This document shows, piece after piece, positions 48,908 to 60,351 of a stretch of 64,000 bases of DNA. The stretch's first letter is position 1; each line of letters begins with the position of its first letter. The stretch is from NCBI RefSeq assembly GCF_041260155.1, contig NC_091944.1, forward strand, positions 19,613,772 through 19,677,771, in the 5' to 3' direction. Under the pieces are notes generated by a model. It was not told the origin of the DNA. It was given only the letters and a program-made list of their open reading frames with translations, and did not search any database. Origin of the DNA: Ptychodera flava (lineage: Eukaryota > Hemichordata > Enteropneusta > Ptychoderidae). A program made the translations under genes and the position numbers.

Positions 48908-51900
48908 ATATTGCTATGGTATGATTTCTATAAACCCTGAGTTCATCCTACCAGCAACCGCAATATCTACGTTAAGGTACGCCACAGCTCTAGTTGCCAG
49001 GTTCTTCGTATATTCCTAAATAAAATAAAATCAATCATTCAAATAATTCCTTTGGGGAAAAATAAGTCCACAAGTTGAAATATTAATTGAAATAGTCTGC
49101 ATACAAAGAGAAACAGGCATCTCTTGAAACTATCACGTGATAGACTAAAAGATAGGCTTATTTTGAAGGGTCTGAGATACCAGACAACTGGTCATGCAAA
49201 CTCTGTCATGGTTTATCTTATAAATCGACGGCCTTATGAAAAAAAGTAGTTTCCATGATTCAATTTTATCTAGTTTCAAGATTTATTTAACTATACCAGA
49301 AATACATTATATTGATAAGCCATTCTAAAGTTACCCTTTGTTAATCTCCCGACCGGACACTTGCCCCGATGCTCTGCCTGACCCCTGCCCTGTAGTTGGC
49401 GGGGTTGGGAGAATTCCCGTTGGTGTATGTCAAGGGGTTAACCGTTCTTATATCGATAATTTGATACAGACTGGAACATATTCTTTAATCTCTTGGCACG
49501 AACTACAGAATGGGTTGGCTTTTAGCAGCAACCACTAGTGGGAAACGATGAAACTGTTGTTGATAAATACCTCGACCCATTCGTTTGATCCCAGGATGCC
49601 ATACTCTTCGGCTCCCCAACTACAGAACACTATAGAACGACGAGGTCGCCAACCTGTGTGGTGTCAAGTCACCAAGAAATGTATGGGGGTCAGAAAAAGG
49701 AGGTATCAGTGGTCAGAAAACAACAGTACAGAATTCATAGTAACGACTTCTAAATACGTAGTACCTTTAGACTATCACAGGCCCTCGTTGAAAACGCGAG
49801 GCTGTGGCCGTCAACAATTCAAGCTTAAGGTAGAATGCGCCTAGAGGACGGATAAATACTCTTAGATTTTTACAATATATTTTTTGTCTACAGCTTGTCT
49901 GGGCTCACTTTCAAGCTCTTGGAGCGAAATAAGTTTTAATCGTCTAAGCTTTGTGAAAATCGATAATTTAACTTTTCTTCAGAGAGTTAACACAGCGATT
50001 TAGCGATCATTTTGAAAAAAAATATGAGTAATTGTGCGGTAATTCATTTCATGAATGCCAAAACTTGCATTTTAACCCCTGATATTTGTTCTCGATTTGG
50101 TAAGCGTATTGTTGAAAGTGCCCTTCGGGGAAAGTTTGTGGAAAAGCTTATTTAAGTCTTTCAGTTTCGAGGTGCAAACTACCTTAAGGGAGCCTTCAGT
50201 AATTACAGTGGGGGTGGGCCGGAGGAATTTCACGCACACCTGTACCGTAAAATTTGACCCTACCCCTATCCTCCTGTCTAAAATGTGACCCTCCCCCTTA
50301 TCCGACATTCTAAAACTTGACCCCCCCCCCAACAACCACTGCGGTATTCTCCCCAGGAATAACTGAAATAGTATCAGCTAATTTACATAATAATTGGTTC
50401 AATTATTATGTTAGGGACAAATTACAGAGGGGAGGGTTTTTGGAGGGACAGTCGCAATTTATCACGCAAGAATTTTTGAAGAGATAGTTATGGTATTTCA
50501 TACATTTGAGGGAGGGTCACCATATTTTGTGCAACTATAAGAAGGCAAGATGTGGCTGATTTAGTGCTTCATCCAAAAATATCAAATCATAATACATGGA
50601 GTCTATCAGGCAAATTATTGACAATTTTCCCCCTCAAAACATGCTATATCTGTATATCATATTTGTTTGATAATGTATTTAAATGTACTTTGCTTGAATT
50701 GGGAAGTAAAATGTGCATTTGTTCAATAAATTGATTTCTGACTTTCATCTAAGAAGTTGGTTCACTATCCATGGTGTCTGTGATGATACTATGAATGGTT
50801 TTTTCCAATACAAAAATAGGTAAATCTTTGCATTTGTGCACTCTTGATTATTGATATTAATGTTCTTGATTAGACTAGAGTGGTTACAAGCCTATGGTTG
50901 TGTAAGAAATTTGATTTTGGAAAATCACTGAAATGTTGATTCACTATGCATGGCGGTCTATGATGAAACTATGAATTTTTTTTTCAGTACAAAATTAGAT
51001 AAATCTGTGCATTTATGTATGCTTGAATATTTACATTATTGTTTTTGATTAAACTAGAGTGGTTATAAGTCCATGGTTGTACAAGAAATTTGATTTTGGA
51101 ATTTCACTCAAAAGTTGATTTACTGTACATGGTAGTCTATGAGAGAACTATGCACAATTTTTTCCACTATAAAACTGACAATATCTTTGCATTTATGTAC
51201 ATTTGATAATTGATATACACTTTTACACCTGTTGCATATGTTTTTGTCTCTTGTCTTTTATCACTTTTAACTGTTCAAGGTGTTTAATGTAGGATACCAC
51301 TGCATCTTCTTTGCTTGTGAAACTTGTGGATAATGTGTACGTATTTGTTGGTGATTTCCTATTCAGGAAATATCACACAGACACTCAAAGTTTTGGCCAT
51401 AAAATCAGCTTCTGTCAAAAGTGACCCTCCCCCAAAGATATGCTTATAAAAAGTGACCCTCCCCGTAAACTTTTCTAAAAAGTGACCCTCCCCCTAATTC
51501 CCCCGGCCCACCCCCTGTAATTACTGAAGGCTCCCTAATGTCGACTCTGTTCTGCAAGATAGCATCTGCGTGGTTTCGCTATCCGATATGCCAGGGCCTA
51601 GCGCTCGGCATGGCCAGACCGCGTATGGCACGTGTATGTGATACAGAGATGAGAACTACATGTGGCGAAGGAGGACTTAGAGACCCGGTGGTGGCACGCT
51701 CAGGGAAATGGGTACCCATGCGTGTTTAAAAAAGTCTCCGAATAGGGTCGTGGCGGTCTTTGTTCATCATCAGGGTGGGTGAAAACAAGAGAAGGGGTAC
51801 TTTTCTGAAAGCTGGTCCGTGAAATTCCCCTATGCAACCTGGTAAATAATTTTCTCACACGTTCAGCTATGCCATGGCTAAATTTAAAATGTGATTGTTT

Positions 51901-54900
51901 TTAATAATGACATTTTCATGGACACTATTTTACCAAAGTTACCATGTTGCTTTCAATCGTAAAAAATAAGCTGGACATACGATAACATTACCACATTGAT
52001 GTGTCAAAACAACCCCATTGCTCTATACATCGGGCTGTTATTATATTTTGAAATTATCTCTCCCTCTCGTGGTTTTTGCAAATTAACTGAATGTTTTTTG
52101 GTCAAATTTTCTCCAATATATCTCAAAACGTGGGTGTCTTTTTCCGTTGAAAAATCCCAGATAAGCTTAGGGCATGTTTTGAAAGTGTGCAGAACAAGCA
52201 TGGGTACCCGTCAATCCTGTGAGTGGACCTGGCGGGCTTTGGGACTTTGAGACTTTTCACAGACTACTTGTGTTGAAGGGGATGATTTTATTGCTTTAGA
52301 GAGCCTGAAAGGTATTGAAAATGCCAAGGACTGTCACGGACAGACCGGCATAAGCCGACAGACAGTGTGATTCACTGATCTTTGAGAACTACCTATGAGC
52401 CAGGGGGTCATGTTATCCTAGCGATGGATAAAAGAGCAACATACATGTATGTATCTGAATCACGAGGCCAAGAGATAGTGAAACACCGCGGAGATTGGGT
52501 CTGATGAACCAAAACGGCGAAGTGGGACTAGTTTGTCAAATAAGCGTACCTTCCCGTACCAGTTTTCCAAATGCCCGCGCTAACTCCATCAATCCAGCGG
52601 TACCACTAGCTGGGTCGATTGCGCCGTAAACCCATGCATCACGATGGTTGCCAAGCAGAACGTAGCGATCTGGGGAGGGGGGGGGGGGGGGAGAAAAAAG
52701 AGTTTTAGACTTCCATGAGACAACCACGTCAGTAGGAGTCAGTAACTTGGGACGCACAAACGTTCAGCTATGATAGTTTTAGTAATAGAATAGTTGAGAC
52801 ATACACCTGGTTACTGCGAATATGCACCTTAGTCTAATCCTTTTTATGAACTCTTTCCTGTTCCCGGGAGAGTCACGATACATCTATGCTTTTTGCCCAC
52901 ATTTTCATCTTGCCATGTATACAAATGCTGAACACTTGCTTTAACATAATTTTCAAGCAAAGTTCTATAGGTGATACATATAAGTAGATAATAAAAATCA
53001 CCATTCTCTTAAGGCATAAGAATGCGCCTCTGGCCCTCAGGGACAGACATTCGGACTCCCAAATTTTTACAATTGTCTTCTGATCTACCACTTGTAGTGA
53101 TAGAAAAATTTCACCGTCTCAGTTTTCGAACCTTTTATTTTCCCCATAGAGTTAACTCAGGGATGGCGGCCATTTTGAATAATTTCAAAAATATCGGTAA
53201 ATGTGAGGTAATTTGTTTCTCGAGCACTAAACTTTGCATGGTAACCCCTGATTTTTTATTATTAATTCGGTAAGAGATCATGGTTGAAAGTTTCTTTGAG
53301 GAAAGTTTGAGCAAAAGTTTAAGTCTGTCACTGCCGAGGCGAGACCTATACCTGAACATTTACTATGTATTATCAACAAAACTGTCCACTTTCTTTACCT
53401 GGTTCAACTTGACCCCGTATTATACCGATGACATTGTAGGAAGTTGTTACTTTACTGACCGAGTTGATGGTGACTTGTACCTTCCTGAAACGTTGATGGA
53501 AATACAATTTTGATTTTTGAATAACGTTACTAAATGTATTCCGCCGTCCCTAATGTTCGTTGTCGGCGTGGTTGCCTCTTCCAGTCTATAACAACAGTCT
53601 AAAGGTCTGCACTCATCAATGTATTTTGCTGTCTTTCTCGTTGTCAGTGCTCCACGCTCAGTCTTTTCGAATGATCTTTGAAAAACTGAAAACTGAAAGT
53701 AGGTTCCAAAATAGATATCTGTAGCGGTCTTAACCCTGTGAGTGCTGTAATTTTTTCCCACCAAAATTTCAGTGCAACATTTTACCAATCATTTTTTTAT
53801 TAATTTTTCTGTAATTCTTTTGATAATTTTGGACCAAATGGACATAACATTTTATTGGCTACAGTTTTTTATCAAACTTTTGGCAAAAATCTGAAAAAAT
53901 TTACTAGGGTGCATTTTAGAGAGACTACAAAAATTGACTTTTGCGCTCAAAGGGCTAAATTGCGTCTGCGAAAGCATACGTAACCACGATGATATACCTT
54001 CAAGGTTGACAAGGCCAAACAGCGTCTTCCGCACTGTGCGACGGAAAAGTAAGCTCGGCGTGTAATGTTACATAGCATTTTTCGTGTCACCACGATTGAG
54101 GTTTGGTGTCATTTACAATGTAAGGCTCGTTTCATGTAACATCCCTCGCATTTATTTCAATTTGGAAACCAAACGCTTGTCATTGTCGATTACATATAAA
54201 GTTACTTACTTATCCTTATCCTGAGCAAGGAAACCCGGTCCGTACCGATAAACAATGTCAAGCCCACCTCTCCAATGCGGTGCCACTTCCTCTCCAGCCA
54301 TACGCCTTGAAAATGGAAAAAATCTTTATGTCATTGCTTTAAAAAGTTCATTGGTACATGACAAGACCTATAATTATTTCCCAACGGCCACCACAGTAGC
54401 GTTGAGCTAGATTTTCCTATTTTAAAACATTCAGCGACAGAAATCCTCTTGACAGGTGTTAGATCAATGTCAGCTTGAGTACAGTTAGTGGTGAAAATAG
54501 CGCCCCCAGTGGTATTTTTGCAGAAATTCATGCTCATTGCTAGGATATTTTCATGGGCCGCAAAACTTCCTATACTAGCATTACAACAGAATGCTACAGC
54601 CATCTTTCACAAAAGTCTGCACTTTAATTCATGGAGAAAATGACCTTTGCAAAAATATTTCAAATCCAAGTTCAAACCAAACAAGCACCAATGCAGGTAC
54701 TATTTTTCACCCGAACTAGTCGTTACCTGGAATTTTTAACTAAACTTGTGCAAGCAATAAGCTTATGTTTACTTTTTGAACGCCAGTTCCACGATAAACA
54801 GCTTCGACTGCACGCGTTTTTGCCTTACTTACTCAGTATAAATCAGTAATTGGTTGGTAAATAAAAGGACGATTACGTGGAGATCAGCACACGTGATTAA

Positions 54901-56435
54901 TATTCACGTCGGCAACGGTTATGCTGTGCAGCAGTGCACTAATTTGTTACGCGTACACAAGTTTCTGTTTACATTTCGCTTCTTACATGTTATGTTGCTT
55001 TTGTAGTTGAAAAATCCCTTTCGTAGAACACGGACAAAAATACACTATCGCCGACGCCTTTTGAGTTTTGCCGAAAAATCCACCGAGAGCGGAGATATGG
55101 TGCTTTAAATCTATGGATTACCAAAACGGATGTTCAAGTTTATGCTCATAGATATGCTGGGATATTTCATGTTAAATTACTTGTCAGTTTTGACTCTGCG
55201 GTCGCTGAAGTATTTTAAACCTTGTTGTACACGATATTGTCATTATAATGATACGCCCTGGGTTACTTCAGCGTGTAGTAGCTCATAAAATCTTTAAAAT
55301 CAACTATTTCCTGGATATTACGCATGCCCAATGACATTACGAACTTGAAACATACTGTTTGTCCGGTTCTGCATGTGTGATTCTGTGTGTCTGCGTGCAG
55401 CCTGAGTGTGTGCACAAAATATGCGTCGCGTTAACAATGCTCCTATTTACGTAATTTTACGTGTGCTAAGTTAAACTTAGCAAACAAGCCGGGCTAGACA
55501 CACTCGCCCAGCTACGCTACGTACGTCCTGATCAAACCTCTTACGCAACATTCTCCTTGAACAAGCAGGATGGACGTCTGATTTTAGTGACGAAGATATA
55601 CGGACACGAACCTTAATATTTCCTCTGCATCTCCGTAACTGATGGGATGTACCGGTATCTTTGGTAGAATGTCTACTTCTTCCGGTTTGTATCGAAAGGC
55701 ATATTCTGTAAGTGAGTCAAAAATAACATTAATTATATAATGAAAGGCAATTATTAGAGTAAAAATGTTCGATATTGCAGGCATTTTAGCAAAATTTTTA
55801 CCCCGTGAAGAAGAAAGCGATTCCCAACTTTTTTTGCATATTTTATTTCTCGAGAATTGTACTTATTCACCAGATCCGTCTATGTGTGCACGAACTTCCC
55901 CATATTGAACAGGTATCATGCGACAAACCTACTAGTAGCAGGGTAACCCGGCGTCAGTGGTTCCCTCGAGTCTCCCAAGACTGACCCTCGTTGGACTCCT
56001 GAGGGCGGCATGAATATGCTATTCGGGTAGTAAACGTCGTCGCCAAATTTGGTTGAGCCGTGCGGATCACTGTACAGAATGACTGCTTTGATGCCGAACT
56101 TCATCGCATTGAACACCTATGAGATCAAAGATAAAAACAGAACGTCGTACCTTTTGATTGTTATCGGCCTTTGTTAGTCAAAGTCTGCTATTTTCATCTC
56201 ACTTTCTCCTGCGAATTATGCTTTCATTTTTTATGAATTTGATATTATACAATCAGAAATACCAAAATATGCAGAAAAGCCAGACTCACGTAACTAGCAC
56301 TAGGATGTTTTACCCCTTACATTTCAGATTATATAAAACAGTAGCCTAATGGTCGACCCTTTTCTATACCTTTGTCTGTCTGTTCGTCCTACGTTTGCTT
56401 CTCTATGCATGCACAATTCATTATCTTTATTTTTC

Positions 56436-56478
<43 letters not shown>

Positions 56479-56479
56479 G

Positions 56480-56510
<31 letters not shown>

Positions 56511-58800
56511 ACATATGTATATATTTTTACCATCTTCGCACTAACAAAATCTAAAACATTTCTTTTATTACTTATCATGAATTTGGCTGAGTGAAAAATC
56601 ATGCATTTCCGGTAGCCCGACCAACCCTAATTTCTACAGGCCAACCTGTGATGGCTGCTTGTTAATCACATACAGACTTTCGGATTCTAACAAATTTTAA
56701 AGGAATGACAACCAGGTTTTTGTTATTGTAAAATCTACTGAATTTGCTATCGATGTTGCTAGGCCTTTCACTACACTTTCAGATGTCATCGGTGTTGGGG
56801 GGGGGGGCATCGTGCACTTTCGGATGAGAAATAGTTCGTCACTTCGGTTAGGGTATGGGCTTCGGGGACAGATATCAAGACTCTGAAATTTTACAATTCT
56901 TTTCTGATCCACCTCTTGTGGGGGCTCATTTTAAAGCCCTTGGAGTCACCGTCTTAGTTTTTTGAAAATCGAAATTTTTTACATATATGGAGTTAACACA
57001 GGGGTGGCCATTTTGAATTTCAGAATGGTGCAACCTATGATGAAACGGTGCAATTATACAATACCAGTGGATGGTTACGTTTTCAGCCACGGGTATTAAG
57101 AGTAACCATGGTTCAACTTATAGATGTTATTTGATGATGCAAAATAGTACATTGCTGTTTTCTTTGCTACTTACTTTATTGCCTCTATATATAGCGCCAT
57201 ATCGAATTAAAGCAATCTTATCCTGTAGATCGATGTTTAGGTCTGATTTCAGGTACTCAAAGTCTTCCATTCTGCCGTAATTTGCGTAAACAATATCCCC
57301 CTGCCAACGGAAAGAAATAATATATGATATTACGATTACATTGAGCCGGTTATTGATCCTTCCACCAGATGATGGATATATGTGAGATATTGTATCATCA
57401 TATTTCTTTATGAATTCATGTGCAGCGATGGCAACAGACATAAACACATTTCCATCTATGATACCCTGCGCTAAACATGGTCTCTATTTCCATTATTCCT
57501 TAGGGGTGGACCATTTGATATCCTGGGGGGGGGGGTCAGGAAGATTTTCGAAAAAAAAATTCCCAGCAGATACAAGGGGAAAAAAATTCTGCCTCAGATG
57601 ACTTATGAAAAAAAAACTGGCAAGCTAATGTGGAAGAAAAAAATCTATCACAGTATCAGCAAGAACCTTTTGGATGTAACTTTTTCATTTCCGTGCACCC
57701 TTCTTGTCTTTCCAAAAGCCTCTTGAAATTAATTTTCAGTTACATTTGGCTTTTTGAATTGTTCACTGATTTTAGATAAGTGAACACACTCTGTAGATAC
57801 ATGCATATCATCTCTTGTGTGTTGACCAATAAATAATTTTGTTCTCTGGTATGATTGCGACGTGGACAGATTGCACTGACAAATCAACAATGACAAATTT
57901 ACAGAAGATGTTAAAACAAAACTGTCATCGTCAAGTATTATAATCCGTGGCACATTTTGGCCAACCAATAAACCAATTTGCACTTTCAAAAAAGAAAATC
58001 GAAATGGAACTAATTTTCAATTTTCAAATGGTTTTATCATCTTGATTATTAACTTTTAGGCCTATTTCTAAATTTAAAATCTTTGGGCTGAGATTGAAAT
58101 GTAGGAAACAGGTATGTATACTGTATATGTATAGGTGTGTATACTGAGGATGGCACTTTGCGGCCATTCAAATTTCCCTCTGACAAACTCTATTTCCAAC
58201 AATGCACATTTCCGTTTTTTCAATTTCCAATATACCAAATGTCCAATTTCCCATTTCATTTGGGGCGTGGCCCAGTATCTTTTCATTACTATGGCAGAAA
58301 TAACTGTATCGAATTGGAATTAAGGTGTAACATTTATCTCAGTGTGACCAAATATACTGGGGAGGGCTTGGTTATGATAATTCGCACAAGATACTTTTAA
58401 AAATTAGCGGGAATGAGGGACTGGTCAGTTTCTTCGGCCTAGGAGGCCGGTGGATTCATGGGGTCACCCTGTTTTTTACTTTGGTGATGGGGTCACCTAT
58501 TTTGAAATGCCCAATTGGGGTCAGTGTGTTTTTAAATTTCGACGCGGGCTCATACTTGCCTAAAATGCATCAAATGCATTGAATTTTATTACTCAATTTC
58601 ATTTTTCCGCGTAACTTTAATGATAATAAGACATATTTTTCAGAGCCCCGTCCTAGTGCAAAACTTTAATATATCAGACATACATATATCTGAGATATAT
58701 GTATGTTTAAAATTTTTCGGCGCGCCCTTCGGGCGCATTTCTTTAAAATATCAAACAATATTTTTCAGCATGCCCTTCAGCTGCATGACTTTCATACATC

Positions 58801-58881
<81 letters not shown>

Positions 58882-59300
58882 ATATCTGGATGTTTAATAT
58901 TTTTCGGCGCGCCCTTCGGGCGCAGTAAATTAATATATCAGAGATATATGTCAGAAATATCTTGATGTCTGTAAATTGAAAGTCTGTTTTGCAAAGTGTA
59001 CTAATCATTATGAAATCTGCAGTTCATATGAAAAGCATGACAAGTTCCTGATACTTTTCTGTTTCCTCTATGAGAATTCAGTATTAGAAAGCAACATGCA
59101 CTAATATTTCACAATCACATTTTTCTTACAACAGTTCTGGACATCTGGTTGTGCATAAAAAAGAGTGGTGTACATTCACAGCTCATTCAAAATACTGTAT
59201 TCAAACTTTAGAATTGACACTTTTAAGTTCCTATCTCACAACTGACATGACAACAATTTCATTAAAACACTGAATGACTGAATGTTTAAAATATATCCAA

Positions 59301-59386
<86 letters not shown>

Positions 59387-60303
59387 CACTGAATTATTCA
59401 ATTTATATTCCACTTTTTGTCGTGCGCAGGGGGATCACCCTGTTTTCGAAAGTGAATAGGGGGGGGGGTCAGCCACTTTTTGACGTCGGCAAAAAATAAT
59501 CCACCGCCCCCTCAGGGCAAAGAAACTCACCAGTCCCTTATGTACAAGTCCGTTGATGTATGATAAACAGATTGATTTTGCAACATTGCTGCATTAAAAA
59601 AAATTTTTCTTTGAAGGAAGAATGCAAAAACAAATTGCCAGGATTCACAAGGAAAAAAAAACATCCAGTGGAACATGTGAAAAAAAATAATGCCCCCCAA
59701 AATCTTCCAGACCCCCGATATCAAATGGTCCACCCCTTAGGCAAGCGTATAACGAGGCCTCTTTAAACCATTTTTGTTTGATACAAAACAAAGTATGTTA
59801 GGCCGAAAAGAAGCACCTGAAAAGAAATATTTGGATAACTTCATCGGGAAATTATTGTTATTACATGTAATAGCATGAGACGAAAGATGAAGGATACACT
59901 AAGACTTGTCCTCATATAAAGGCGATATAAATGGTAGCAAGGCGATATAAATGGTAGCAGATTCAATACAAAACGTATAGCTTCACTATTATACAAATCC
60001 ACCGAATCACCTGAACTTGGCCCTGAGCGGAAAATGCATTGAATGGCGGCACTATGTCTTCGTGGTCAGGCTGAAATGGAACAGCTTCCTCATTGAATCG
60101 AGACGTGAAAGTCACATCGCCGGTGTTTGGATCCAATATTTCAACCTTAAATAAACAAATAAATCAATATATTGTTAACAAACAAACAAACAAACAAACA
60201 AACTAACTAACTAACTAACTAACTAACTATCTAACTATCTAACTAACTAACTAACTATCTAACTATCTAACTTTGGATTCTTATTCTCATTTTTCTCGCA
60301 TTG

Positions 60304-60351
<48 letters not shown>

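Larger units (their letters stand above)
58414..59540. mobile_element. nested Harbinger-like element, about 1.1 kb
   Basis: Ends GGGACTGGTCAGTTTCTT and AAGAAACTCACCAGTCCC pair with one or two mismatches. Flanking triplets are TGA and TTA, so one base of the duplication has changed or the boundary is imperfect. GGGGTCACC-like arrays occur at both ends and two (TA)n tracts inside. Confidence 0.7.
57500..59739. mobile_element. non-autonomous PIF/Harbinger-like element, about 2.2 kb, with a nested element
   Basis: Inverted repeats GGGGTGGACCATTTGATATC ... GATATCAAATGGTCCACCCC, with TTA direct repeats at 57500-57502 and 59737-59739. Further inward AGGAAGATTTT and its inverse AAAATCTTCC also pair. 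It sits in the intron between NAALAD-like exons 2 and 3, and a second TIR element interrupts it at 58414-59540. A frame at 57729-57989 on the minus strand is unassigned. Confidence 0.85.

Noticed and set aside
53399..53520. Plus-strand frame at 53280-53513 as a gene
   Set aside because: It overlaps the MITE and runs antisense through NAALAD-like exon 7, whose splice sites and homology are clear.
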